Below, in pieces: positions 36,801-47,242 of a stretch of DNA of 64,000 bases (positions within the stretch are counted from its first letter, which is position 1; each line of letters starts with the position of its first letter). Both the position numbers and the translations under genes were made by a program. The notes beneath the pieces were generated by a model, which saw nothing but the letters and a program-made list of their open reading frames with translations, was not told where the DNA came from and did not search any database. The stretch comes from Euglena gracilis (lineage: Eukaryota; Euglenida; Euglenophyceae; Euglenales): the NCBI GenBank assembly GCA_039621445.1, contig CP154956.1:70177649-70241648 (forward strand), written 5' to 3'.

Positions 36801-37509
36801 GTGTGTGCAAGGCAAGGATGGCCAAAACACGCACCCCTAGTGAAACTTAGTCGGCCTACATGTGTATGGTCCCTCACAGCCCTTCACAGGGCCTGGCCAA
36901 GGGTTTTTATGCTTCTGAAATGGAAAACCATGGAGGTCGTTTCTACCGACCACATGTTCAGCCCAACCTCCAATTGGTTGTTCCCGACCATATGGTGGGT
37001 AACAAACTGGTCGGGCCAGAAGATAAACCAAAAAGAGAAGAAGAGTAACGAAGTGAAGGTCAGGGTCCTGTGGTGTTTTGCGAAAAAACACAGGACCCTG
37101 TTGCTGTGAATTGCATGCTCTCTTCTTTGTTGCAACGTTCGCCTTTGCTTTGGTGCAGTTCAAAAAGGTTATTTCACTTGTTTGTTTGTTTTTTTTTCCA
37201 AAAGGGCTTTTGGAAAGGGTTTTGTTTATTCTGGCGTTCTGGTTCTGTGGAGACCACCCCCCCACATCTTGGGTCCAGATCTTGGGCAGTTTGGGGAACA
37301 CTTTTAGTGCCACAGGTGGGAACCAGTTTTGGTGCCACAGGTGGGGACCAGTTTTGGTGTCAAGGGCTTCTTTTCTTGGGGGGGAGTCTATTTCTTTCAG
37401 TTTTGTGTGCAAAGAGGTTTCCGGAAAGGGACCATCCGTGCTTTTTTTGGGACGACAAAAAGGGTGCGCTTCTTGGGCAACATGTCATTCTGCATGCAGA
37501 GCATTCCGC
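36801..37509. other. no gene recognised
   Basis: Moderately GC DNA. The longest frame (191 codons, minus, from 37412) has no recognisable motif and is shadowed by equally open plus frames. 37295-37365 holds two to three units of TTTTGGTGCCACAGGTGGG, a minisatellite also present at 53265-53520. Confidence 0.4.
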
Positions 37510-38280
37510 CATAGTGGGCATTTTTTGTTTTTTTTAAAAAAAACAAAACAACGTGCTTTTTTTAAAGAAAAACAGTAAAAAAAACATCAAAAAAAAACAA
37601 AAGGAATATTTCATGGAAAAAACTCGTTATGAAACTCCCATACCGTTGGGGGGGGGTCGGGGCACGGGGGCGTCACGGGGGGGTTCACGGGGGAGGTCGG
37701 GGGGGACGGGGGGGGGGGTCACGGGAGGAACACCACATTTTCGGTGGCCAAATTAGGAATCACCGAAGACAAATTTTTGGTGAAAAAATCCACAAATTAG
37801 GAATCTCCACACCTGAAATTAGGATTTTGACACCAAATTAGGAATCACCATCCCCAAATTTGCAAAATATATGCCTCAAAATCAGGAATCTACCTCAATT
37901 TTTTATCAAAATAGGCATCACCGGCCAAACTCTTTTCCGAAAAATTTTCACCGAAAAAGGTCTTTGTTCGGGTCACGGGGGGGTCACGGGGGGTCACGGG
38001 GGTAACACCCCCTTTGAATCCTACTCAGTTCAAAAACTGCCAAAAATGGTCAAAAACATCCCAAAATGCAACAAAAATGGAATTTTATGACTTTTCCACT
38101 TTTGGGGAAGGAAGTTTTTGGCAGAAATTACCCAGAAGTTGCCAAAAATGATTGAAAATGTTCATTCAAAAATTTTTACATGCAAAACCCAGTGGGCGTT
38201 TTTTTTGTTTTTTTTAAAAAAATGTTAAAATCAAAAAAAACAAAAAAACAACGTCAAAAAAAATAGGCCGGCCCACTATG
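37510..38280. mobile_element. non-autonomous element with CATAGTGGGC inverted ends, copy 1
   Basis: Begins CATAGTGGGCATTTTTTG and ends GCCCACTATGC, a terminal inverted repeat of at least 10 bp extended by T-rich/A-rich arms. Inside: ACTCGTTATGAAAC near 37620, a G-rich core with GGTCACGGGG, and GTTGCCAAAAATGATTGAA near 38138 followed by CAAAACCCAGTGGGCG. The same order of landmarks is found at 56703-57565; a shorter cousin with CATAGCTGGC ends is at 54177-54650. No open reading frame. Confidence 0.7.
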
Positions 38281-38356
38281 CATTCAGCACAATAGGTAAC
38301 TCGCTCCAACATTGATTTTCATTGTGTCACACGTACGGTTACGTATTACCCTCACC

Positions 38357-38546
38357 CCCCCCCCTATTTGCCCCCCCCCTAATTGGCTAATTGGGGGTCC
38401 CGTTGGACGGTCCATTAGCCAATTTGGGGGGGGGTTAGGCTTATTGGCCATTGGCCGGGGTAACCCCCCCCTAATTGTCCCCCCCCCTAATTGGCTAATT
38501 GGGGGTCCGAAGGAGCCCGGCCATTAGCCAAATAGGGGGGGGGGGG
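38357..38546. repeat. CCCCCTAATTGGC hairpin repeat, tandem pair
   Basis: Two consecutive units, each CCCCCCTAATTGGCTAATTG, a spacer of about 25 bp, then its complement (ATTAGCCAATTTGGGGG or ATTAGCCAAATAGGGGG). Each unit folds into a hairpin of about 70-85 bp. Confidence 0.8.
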
Positions 38547-38873
38547 TGAGGGTACACAATTTTTCCATTTGACACGGAACCCACGTTTGACCGGGGTGGT
38601 TGTCAGTGACGATCCCGCTGTCCCAAAATGACGACTAAATTACAGTGGTCAAAATGACGATTCCATTCCTGCCCCGGACCCCTCGAACTCGACCGGCCTG
38701 GTTGAGTTCGCAACTCGACTGCGCTCTGTGCGTGGGCCCCCCTTTGTCGATCGACTGCCCAGCGATTAAGGGTGGTGGTTCCAAGTCACAAGGGGCCATG
38801 GGGGGGGGGCGGTCACAGGGAGGTCACATGGGGGGTTTTGGGAACGCGGGGGGGACGCGGGGGGGGACAGAAT

Positions 38874-39427
38874 TGAAAATGTCTATTAGGATTAAATGTA
38901 CCTGATTTAGCCTTTTGTCCTTCTTGGCTATAAAATTGAGTATCTTCAAAAACTGTACCTATTAATTCTTTTATCATACCACAGTTGTCACACCTTAATT
39001 CTGATTTATTAGAATCTATCGTCATATTACTTGTACACAGAGAACATTTATTATAGTTAACAGTTGTTTGTTGTGTATTTAGATCAATTTTCCATGGTAA
39101 AATATCAAATAATCTTTGGATATCAACGTCCTTTTTTTTGGTTTTATTTACTTCTATTTTATTTACACGCAAAATTGAAACTATTTTATTGATCAAATTA
39201 TTGAGATCATTAGAAAAATATTCTGCTATTAACAAGCCAGATTGTTTGTTTCTATAGTAGATAGGACCAATATCTAATGCAAATTTTGTCTCTATTTGAT
39301 CAAATTCATTATATAGTTCATTTATATTACAGAGAGGTCTAATTTTATATATTATATTTTTGGTTTTATCAAACTTTATTATGAGCTGTTGAACTACTTG
39401 TTCCATTATTATATTTTTATAAAACAA
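38874..39427 (-). pseudogene. giant-virus VLTF3-like transcription factor, truncated
   Basis: Minus-strand frame whose first 186 residues are AT-rich and viral in character. VLTF3-type proteins are late transcription factors shared by large nucleocytoplasmic DNA viruses. Seen: two CxxC pairs (C128/C131 and C146/C149) of a zinc ribbon, then GTVFEDTQFY and SGTFNPNRHF, the best conserved part of the family. Right after HFQF the frame runs into host-type G/C-run DNA (CPPPRPP...), so the C-terminal half is missing. The start may be M1 at 39427 or M8 at 39406. A divergent viral gene starts 38-59 bp away. This is an old insertion of algal/protist virus DNA and is not expected to work. Confidence 0.75.
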
Positions 39428-39464
39428 CTTTAATTAAACATATTATTATAAATTAATATAAACA
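39428..39464. promoter_or_regulatory. AT-only divergent intergenic spacer of viral origin
   Basis: A short, almost purely A/T gap between the two divergently oriented viral genes, where both viral promoters would have been. No specific motif can be assigned with confidence. Confidence 0.3.
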
Positions 39465-41236
39465 ATGGATAATATAGATTTTAACAAACTGTTAAAAGAT
39501 GTGTTGGAAAATCCAGAATTACTGTTAGATTCTAATAATATTTCTAATGAACAAATTTTAGAGCTACAAAAAAGAATGAATCCATACATCGGATTAACTA
39601 ATTCATATGATCCTGAAAATAAACAAATTGCTGCTTGTAGTTATACTAATCTCAGGGAAGATTATCTGCGTAGATTTACTATGACATCTTTTGTAGGGTT
39701 TATTTTCCAAATGCTCAACGAATATGATGTACCAAAGGAGAAGAGATTATGGAAACCAAAAAGTGATTCTAGTCCATTCGATCTTGATTTATTGAAGGAT
39801 AAAATTCAAGGGATCTTAGATATCATCGAAGATGCACAACAAAGTGAAGAAGAAGAGAAGAAAGCAGCTCTAACTCTCACTGTTACATATATGTTAAAGG
39901 AACTTGGAATCGATGCTGATGATAGAATCAAATCTACTGTTGATATTGCCAATAAATATTCAAATGTTAGAGAAGTTATTAGGACAAAAAAATGTAATAG
40001 TTCAGAATTTCCAGAATGTGAATTTCCAGCCGATCTTTCCAAGGATATTATTAGATCATTTCTCATGACATATCTTTCATTTGATCCTAGTGTTCACATC
40101 AGATCAGGATATGTATTATTTAATCGGCAAATATTTGGCATTATGGCAAATGATTTTTGGTCCACAACCTCCCGTGGAGCTTTCACTGTAACAATATTTC
40201 ATAAGCCTGTGCATTTTTAAACCAGGTGGGGGGCAGGTAGAAAGAACCATAAACCCTCAAATACGCCTTAAACAAAGATGTTATTGAGACTGAGCTTAAA
40301 AATATCGTAACAAAGACAGTAGTTGTTGATTCTGACGATCCTAGTCATCTAACAGTTGAACAATTGGATAAGAAATTAAAACCTAGTGAAAATGACAGAA
40401 AATTTGTCAATATTTTAACAAGTAACAAACGTACGTTGAGTTCTATTTCACATATTATCCGTGATGAAAACCTGAGAGAAGCAGCTAAATATGCAATTGA
40501 TAATTATGAAAAAAATTATCTATTATCTTCTACCTGTTAAAAAATATATTATTCCTCCTCAAGATACATTTCATAGATGGAGTTATTTTACAGAAGTTAA
40601 TTATGAAGAACTTAGGACAATTACAGAAACATTATATCCAGATAAACCTGACCTTGATTGGGCAATTGCAATTTGGACAACGTTTAAAGGTAATGAATCG
40701 GAACTAGAACAACAATTTACAGAATACTGTCAAAAACACAGTGATGAAATGCCAAGTGTTATGAAAGCTCTTGAAATTGGAAAATGGTCATTACCTGCTG
40801 CTTTTAAGGAAAATAGAAAAAATATTCAATTCTATAATAAACATACTGAAGTACTTAAGAAAATCATTGATCGTCATACAGAAGATAAGAAAATTGGATC
40901 AGAACTTATGCGTAACAGAGTTAGACAGGCAAAGGCAAAGAATATTGCCGAACAGGGACCTGATGCTGCGGGCCTCAAAAACTATAGAACTACAATGTCA
41001 AGTGAAGGAAAAGATCTTGTAATGAAGGGAGTTGACCGTGTAATTTCTCCTGAAGATATGAAACGTCCAGAAAAGGCACAAGGTAACATCAAGGCAGCTA
41101 AAGAACTTGAAGTTATTGAAGAATATGAAAAACTTATTCAAGGATTTGATGACATTAGAAAATATAGGGATCTTACTAAAGAAGAAAATGATAAATATAA
41201 CAAAGCAAAGGACTACTTACTACGTGCCAAGCGGGG
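39465..41236 (+). pseudogene. giant-virus protein of unknown function, broken
   Basis: AT-rich coding DNA (about 30 percent G+C by eye, against far more in the flanks). The first part is open from 39465 to about 40105 in viral-looking sequence and stops at 40220. About 100-170 bp near 40105-40270 does not continue the frame; coding character resumes at about 40272, runs to a stop near 40535, and goes on in another frame to 41236 after a one-base shift next to a run of A. The last part is rich in Lys/Glu helices (KAKNIAEQG, GNIKAAKELEVIEEYEK). At 41236 it is cut by host DNA. I do not recognise a function; its place head-to-head with VLTF3 and its composition say it came with the same virus. 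Confidence 0.65.
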
Positions 41237-41383
41237 GCACCACCATTCTGGGTGCCATGGGGGTGTCCCCCATTTGATAAAATATTCAGGTACATTCCCA
41301 ATTTTGAGGGATAAGTTTTGCCAATTTCGGATGGCGATTCCTAATTTAGTGTCAAAACACCAATTTTTACATACAAATTGTGG

Positions 41384-41478
41384 CTGAGCCCAGATTTCAG
41401 CCTGAAAACGTGTTCAGCCAGGGGGCCCCCGAAGGGGGCCCCCTGAACACGTTTTCAGGCTGAAATCTGGGCTCAGCC
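41384..41478. repeat. 95-bp foldback element with AACGTGTTCAG arms
   Basis: Perfect inverted arms of 37 bp: TGGCTGAGCCCAGATTTCAG then CCTGAAAACGTGTTCAG, a GGGGGCCCCC core, and the exact complement back to CTCAGCCA. It abuts the end of the viral DNA and the left end of the element at 41490-42848. Confidence 0.95.
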
Positions 41479-41789
41479 ATAATTTGTTTAAAAACGTGTT
41501 CAGAGCCCGCCAAATGCCTGCCCTGAAATTTGTGGTCATGATTCACGCAAGGGGTCAAAAACGCGAATTTGTGAAATTCGGACCCCAAAAACGGCGCCCT
41601 AATGGAAAACGTGCCTGAACACAAATGCCTTAATGGAAAACGTGTCATTGCCACAAATGCCCTCATTGAAAACGTGCCTGAACACAGATGCCTTAATGGA
41701 AAACGTGTCATTGCCACAAATGCCCTCATTGAAAACGTGTCACCCCCCCTTTTTTCCCTTTTTTTTCTTTTTTCCGCAGCCCTCCCAGT

Positions 41790-42303
41790 ATGGCCAAACG
41801 CACGGCAAACTTTGTGAATGGTCTTTTGCCACCTCCCCCTAGGACGGACCCCCTTCATGGCACCTTGTTGGCACAGGGCAACACAAAGAAAAAGTCCGGC
41901 TCCGTACGTGCAGAGCTTGCTGCTGTTGCCAACTGTTTGGAGTTCGCCAAACTGTGTCAACATCGGCAAGCCTGTTATCCTGAGCTGGATGCTTTCTTTG
42001 TTGCCTGGACGGGATGGGAGCTGGAACCCAGCCTGTTGTTCGATGAGGCGAGTGTCATCGAACAATGTGTGGTCCCCTGACCAACCCCCTGTGCCTCGTG
42101 CTGTGTCCCGACTGCCAATAAAACACGAGAAATGTGGTTATTGTGGTGTTGCCATTCCCAAAAATCCAAATTGTGTGGAGCTGAACAAAGTTGTTTGTGA
42201 CGCCTGCGGATTGGCATATAATTTTCATTGCCAAGATTTGGCAAAAGAGCCACCAAAGTATGGCTCTTTTGTGTCAAGAACTGTGTTTGGGCCAAGGTTT
42301 TAG
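41790..42303 (+). pseudogene. recombinase-related fragment plus zinc-binding motif
   Basis: Two adjacent frames. The first (41790-42080) reads ELAAVANCLEFAKLC and YPELDAFFVAWTGW, resembling the middle of the recombinase-like fragment at 26.9-27.2 kb. The second (to 42303) reads KCGYCGVAIPK, VVCDACGLAYNFHCQ, a C-x2-C ... C-x2-C ... HC pattern like a PHD or related zinc finger. The protein is interrupted by the foldback at 42277. Possibly one gene of a mobile element, now split. Confidence 0.4.
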
Positions 42304-42394
42304 GGGGGCCCAGGGGCGACCGCGGCGCCTTCGGCGCCGCGGTCCCCGCCCCTGGGCTCCCCCTAACTCTTGGCCCAAAACACTGTTCTTGTTT
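42277..42394. repeat. 118-bp foldback element, GC-rich centre
   Basis: Arms CAAGAACTGTGTTTGGGCC, AAGGTTTTAGGGGG, CCCAGGGGCG and CCGCGGCGCC are mirrored after a TTC loop by GGCGCCGCGG, CCGCCCCTGGGC, CCCCCTAACTCTTGGCC and AAAACACTGTTCTTG. A few mismatches only. Confidence 0.9.
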
Positions 42395-43019
42395 GAAACC
42401 GTGTTTTGGGCGAAGATTTAAGGCTTCTAAAGTCTCGAAATCGGCCCAAACGCGGTTTCTTTGTGTAAAGCGTGTCGTGTGCCGTGATGTCCGCCACTCC
42501 CTGTCGTTGTGCTCCAAGGCATCCTAGCCTTCTGTCGTGTTGTAGAGTGCCCCCGACCCGCCTCACTCGTTGAGGACCACCCGGCCTCTCAACCGCACGC
42601 CGATTTTTCATGACAGCGATTTTTGCTTCTTGCTCGGGGTTGCCACAGATGCCCTAATGGAAAACGTGCCTGAACACAGATGCCTTAATGGAAAACGTGT
42701 CATTGCCACAAATGCCCTCATTGAAAACGTGCCTGAACACAGATGCCTTAATGGAAAACGTGTCATTGCCACAAATGCCCTCATTGAAAACGTGTTCATG
42801 ACCACGAATTTCAGGGCAGGCATTTGGCGGGCTGAACACGTTTTTAGGTGTGGGGATTCCTAATTTATGGATTTCCCAAAAAAATTCGCATTTGGTGATT
42901 CCTAATTTGGCCCCCGTGACCCGAACCCCCCAAGATCAAATTTGAGTTGGCTGGAGATTGCCTTCAAAGATTGTCAAAAACAGAATTTTTTTTGGATTTT
43001 CTTTCTCTCGCACAGTCAC

Positions 43020-43192
43020 TCGGGGGCGGACGGACGGACGGACGGACGGCTGGTGAAAAAAGTGAAGGTCCGGACGGACGGCTGACCTTGTGGGCTTGGT
43101 CCAGACGGCTGAAGAAAATGCACTTGGTCCAGCTAGCCGGCTGGCCGGCTGGCCGGCTGGCCGGCTGGCCGGCTAGCCGGCTGGGTCTTTGG
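43020..43192. repeat. CGGA tetramer and GGCCGGCT octamer arrays
   Basis: (GGAC)n tetramers at 43027-43050 and 43071-43083, then six tandem GGCTGGCC/GGCCGGCT units at 43135-43188 ending in CTAGCCGGCTGG. The octamers are self-complementary. CGGA repeats recur at 47800-47955, 50578-50705, 51034-51190, 52860-52980 and 53778-53885. Confidence 0.85.
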
Positions 43193-44720
43193 AAGCGCAG
43201 GCGTAAACCACAATCGCGTAGATCTCCAACCGGAAGTAACGGTCCAGGGTTCCACACAACATGTCAGATCTACAGTACCTCCCCCTTTGGAATCTCGACT
43301 GGCATGAATGTCGAGAAGTAATTTCTCGTACAATAAAATGCCGACAGCCGGCTCCGGTCGAACAGACTTTTGTCGACGGTGGGTTTTTGGCATGAGTTGC
43401 CCCATTGGTCCCCGCGCTGCTCCCGGCCAGGAAATATTTGACTTTACCTGCCCCGACGGCACTGCACGTGGAAAGTCCCGGCTTTCGGTAAGTGAAATTC
43501 AATTTTTTTTCCGCCGTCGTGCAGAGTAATTTGCAGTGATGGATGGGAAGCTTTAAGGGGGGGGGTCGGGGCCCCCCTCCTCCCTCGAAGCTGAAGGGGG
43601 GGCCGAAAATTTTTTCGGTTTCATGGACGGGCAAAGGGTCGAAATCGGTCAAAAATCCCTGATTTTTTTTTGAAAATCGATCCAAAAATGCTCATTTTTG
43701 AAATTTTTTGAACACTTTTTGGGGGGAAAACTCCAACACATCAAAAAAAAGGACGTGGAGGTGGGGATTCCTGAACGCAAATGCTGTAACATGCCCCAAA
43801 ACCCGCAAAGAAAGAATTGGAGGAATTGTGAAACAGGTTTCATCTGTTGCAAATTCAAAAGTCTCAATCGCAAAGTGTCGCGTATGGCAACACACGTGTC
43901 GATGGACAAGGGCAGGATCCTGTTCCACAAAGAAGTGGAGAAACGGGACCCTGAGGACGTTCCCAGGTTCAGCAGCTTTAATTCCGTGGCCGCAAACCCA
44001 AAGCAAGCCGGAGTAAAACTCAAATGCAGGCATTTTTTTATTTTGTTTTATTTCACACCGGGACGGGCCCACCCCCCTTCCCCCCCCACCTTTAAGGTGG
44101 GGGGCACAAACTTTTCCCAGAAAACGGCCGAAAAATCGCAAAAACGAAGAATAAAAAACGTATTCAATGCAATGAAAAGTCAAAAAAACGACGAAAAGTG
44201 CCAATTTGGGCACTTTTAGGGCAAAAAAATTGCCAGAAACGCAAATAAAATTTTGGCCCGACCCCCTCCCCCCCCGGGGGTGTTAAAAAGAAGCCTGCCC
44301 CCCCAGGGTTCGATATAAGTAGGGCGTGCATGGTTTACGTCGGGGGTGTCCCCCCCAACCCCCCCCCCACCACCACCTGAAGGGGGTCCGGTCCCCCCCA
44401 CCCACCCAGAACCCAGGGTGGCGCGGGACCCCCCCCCCCGGGGGGGGGGGGGAGGGGGCGGGGACCCCCCCCCAAAACCGGGCCCGTTAAGGGCAATTTC
44501 CAAAAATCCCCAGGGGGCCCACAAAAAGTGAAAAAAAGACCAACCCACCCTACACATTTTTACGAGAAGACTCCTGGGTACGAATGCCTGTGTGGCGATC
44601 TGTTGCCGCGCTCGCCTCAGCAAGAGGTTGTTCAACCGCAGGGGGCTCATGGTCACCACGAGGTTCAGCTTGAACACCCACAGTCGCCTCCACTGCCCCG
44701 TTGTCCTACGCAACACGGGA
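43193..44720. other. no gene recognised
   Basis: 43698-44220 is open on both strands and looks weakly coding on plus (NRKVSRMATHVSMDKGRILF), but I know no family for it. 44090-44470 is dominated by C and G runs. The fragment at 48736-48980 (GYWALVNKSRKTPEHLSRF) is of the same vague type. Confidence 0.35.
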
Positions 44721-44819
44721 CCGTCAGAATAGACCCATACAAAGCGGGACTGATAACTGCATCATGCCATCATGGGGGGGGGGAGGATGTTTGTTCCACC
44801 GGGTGGGGGAGGAATGCTT

Positions 44820-45405
44820 TCCAGAAAGAACACACACCCCAGCCAAATCTTCAGCCGCACCCAGCGCCGCGTCTGCGTGAAAACCACCACAGCCCACATT
44901 CTCCTCTACAGCATCGCAGTCCTGCGGAGCACAGGGGCAGGCGCAGAGAAAAATTACGTGCGCAGGGAGCATACAATTGCTTACCGACCCCCGGGGGGGG
45001 GGGAGGGGGGGTCACTCCACTTTTTTAAAAACCAGTCAGTCACTCATTTTCAAAAAACCAGCCAGTCACTACCCCCCCCGGGGGGTCGGCCACTCAGAAA
45101 AACGGCCACTTTCCAGTCACTTTAGGCCCAAAAAATTGTCTGGCAGGGAGGATGACATGCAGGGTTTGTTTTTAAGACTGTGGGGGGTCCCCCCACAACT
45201 AAAAAAAATCGTGATGACATGTACAGCGGTGTCTGATAGGTCCACAGGGGGGGGGGCAGTCAGCACACACCGCAGCCGAATCAATTGCAACACCCAGCGC
45301 CGCATCCTCATCAACACCACGGTCCTCCACAGCAGTGCAATCCTGTGCAGCCCAATCGCTGTCCAGGTCATCTCCAATGCCGTAATCCGACTCGTCAGAA
45401 ACTTC
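44820..45405 (-). repeat. duplicated acidic transposase tail
   Basis: On the minus strand 45265-45400 reads DSDWAAQDCTAVED, EDAALGVAIDSAAVC and 44820-44950 reads APQDCDAVEEN, DAALGAAEDLAGVC. The DNA is clearly duplicated (ACCCAGCGCCGC, GCAATCCTG/GCAGTCCTG). The upstream copy fits as the acidic C-terminus of the transposase at 45430-47242; the downstream one is an extra copy. Confidence 0.6.
45008..45125 (+). repeat. CAGTCAGTCAC repeat, copy 2
   Basis: AAAAACCAGTCAGTCACTC, AAAAAACCAGCCAGTCAC, GGGGGTCGGCCACTCAG and AAACGGCCACTTTCCAGTC in order. Matches 54975-55110 closely in inverted orientation and 19915-20170 more loosely. It sits between the two transposase-tail copies. Confidence 0.85.
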
Positions 45406-45429
45406 CTGAAAGCAGATTTATTTGGCTCC

Positions 45430-47242
45430 ATTTTAAAACCAGAACATCTGCCACCTGATGGAGTGAACCGTCAGACAAACCGGATTTATCTGACGCTTCT
45501 TCAGCTTCATGTTCATCTGTGGGGGCGGGGGAGGGGCGTGTCCACTGGAGTGATGCACACCTGTGGGGCACTCTCCTGGTTCCAGTTGCCGCGTCACAAC
45601 ATCCCAACTTCTTCTGATCAACGTCTCCAAATTGTCTTCCTCCAACCACGCCGACATCCACTGCACCAGCAGAGGCTTCATGTGTGGTTCACCCATTGGG
45701 AGCTTCGAGTCCTGTGAAAATGCAGGACCTTCGGCAGGAGTCCTCTTCTCTTCTTGAGACAATGGTCCATTATCCTCCACTTTGTCTGTCTGCGGATGCA
45801 CCTCCGCAGGCTTGTATGAACAAACTGGTCTCCAGGATTGATCAGATGAATTCCAAACATAATATGCAAACCGGAATGTACGGTGCTCTTCATCAACCTT
45901 TGGCAGGGCTGTACAGGAAGGCCAGGGGGGGTCTTGTAGAGCCATGACCATTGGCACTGCCCACACTTTTCAAACTTATCTTTCCCATGGGAGGAGACGT
46001 TATCTGCGACCACGATGTACGGAAAAGTTGGACCCAGACCCAAATCTTGCCGTCTGCAGAGGAAAGAATATTTTCTCCTGGGGGGGGGCATACATTGCAA
46101 CCATTTTTTGGTCAATGGCATTAAGCAAATAATGAAATGACGGAGCTGTCTGCACTTTTTTTTTGGTAAACATGTGGAGCATCAATGGGTTACCCCTGAT
46201 GGGAGGTAGGGTCAAACACACACCTTTGCTCAGAGATAGAAAGTTAACCGCCTTGAGCAAGGGTATGGTTCTGGCTGTTTCCCCCTTCCAAAGTACTTGA
46301 AGAAGTAAAATTTTCCCTTGGCGGGTCAAACAGGGGGTGGCGGTTATCATTCGCTTGTCAGTGTCCCCACATAGGTAAATGGCACGCTTTTTTCCCTTGA
46401 CATACGTCCCGAAGGAGTTGGGGACGTAGTTCAATGGTGTTTCGTCCAAGGCCAGCTGAAGTTCGGGGGGAATGGATGTGCCCTGCGGAACATCCACACC
46501 CCATTCACTCGGGACCCTGTGGTCAAGTTAATACAGAAAAAATTTTAGACGTTTTGCCACCTGACAATTTCTTCAAACTCAAAGCGCCATTGCCTGAGCA
46601 AGGCGGCATTTGTCTCGTCCAGTGGCGCACGGTCGGTTGTGCTCCTCCGCAGTTTGCTCAACTTGTGCCTCCTCCTACATGACACCCGCAGTCAATTCAG
46701 AATTTGAAAAAAAAAAAAGTTGGAACCTGAAGCTTTGTGCGCAACCCTGCCCCAAATCCAACGTGATCCCTCGGAGTACTTGCGCTGCTTCTGTTGCAAG
46801 AACTGCCAGAACTTCACGGTCCACAGTGGCTCCTTCCTTTTCAAGGTCCGCCATGGCCTGCAGGACGTACTCTTCCTCTTGGGTGGTCAAGCAGGTGGGC
46901 CGGCCGATGTGGCCGACCTCCATTCCATGGGCATACTTGTCAACCCACCCATACAAGGTGGTCCGGGGGGGACACTTGACACCAAACCGTAATTTTGTAT
47001 GTGCCCAGCCTATACAGGGAGTAAAATGGAGAGGAGGCGAGAAGCACACCGTTGTTGGCATAGAACTCTGCCATTGTGGCTTTTTCTTCTGCCTTCAATG
47101 AGCCCCACGGGGATCCCGAGATCTTTCGCTTCTTCTTCGGTGGGGCAGCCTTCACGGCGTCTTTCAAATTGTCCACCACTGACGACGACACTGATTTCCT
47201 GACCACAAACTTGTCCATTCCTCTGAAGACAAAGTTCAGCAT
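45430..47242 (-). CDS. DDE-superfamily transposase (pogo/DDE_1-like)
   Basis: Minus strand. Exons 47050-47218 (or from 47242), 46727-47009, 46561-46674 and 46516 to about 46230 join at clean GT-AG borders with introns of only 40, 52 and 44 bp. Exon 1 has MDKFVVRKSV and the basic PPKKKRK nuclear-import-type motif; exon 2 has GRPTCLTTQEEEYVLQAM, a helix-turn-helix of the pogo/Tc5 type; exon 3 has RRHKLSKLRRSTTD; exon 4 has LALDETPLNYVP with the first catalytic Asp, GDTDKRMITATPCLT and VLWKGETAR. Downstream, the second Asp block (VVADNVSSHGKDKF, about 46000) and MKPLLVQWMSAWLEEDN with IRRSWDVV (about 45640) lie in other frames, next to a run of nine A. So either more small introns exist or the 3' half is damaged. 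Transposases of this group cut and paste their own DNA in the nucleus. I did not find its terminal repeats. Confidence 0.7.

Larger units (their letters stand above)
41490..42848. mobile_element. 1.36-kb element with inverted ends and AACGTG repeats
   Basis: Left end 41490-41546 (AAAAACGTGTTCAG, CCCGCCAAATGCCTGCCCTG, AAATTTGTGGTCATGA) is matched inverted at 42788-42848 with two or three changes. Just inside each end lies an array of a 72-bp unit (AATGGAAAACGTGCCTGAAC, GTGTCATTGCCACAAATGCC, CTCATTG): 41600-41745 and 42645-42795, in the same orientation. The core 41770-42300 has coding remnants related to the 26.9 kb recombinase-like fragment. A 118-bp foldback interrupts the core. Confidence 0.8.

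Noticed and set aside
36837-37412. 191-codon minus-strand ORF
   Set aside because: No motif, overlapped by open plus frames, and part of it is minisatellite.
44346-44531. Pro-rich ORFs in C-run DNA, and many similar ones elsewhere
   Set aside because: Translations of homopolymer and low-complexity DNA.
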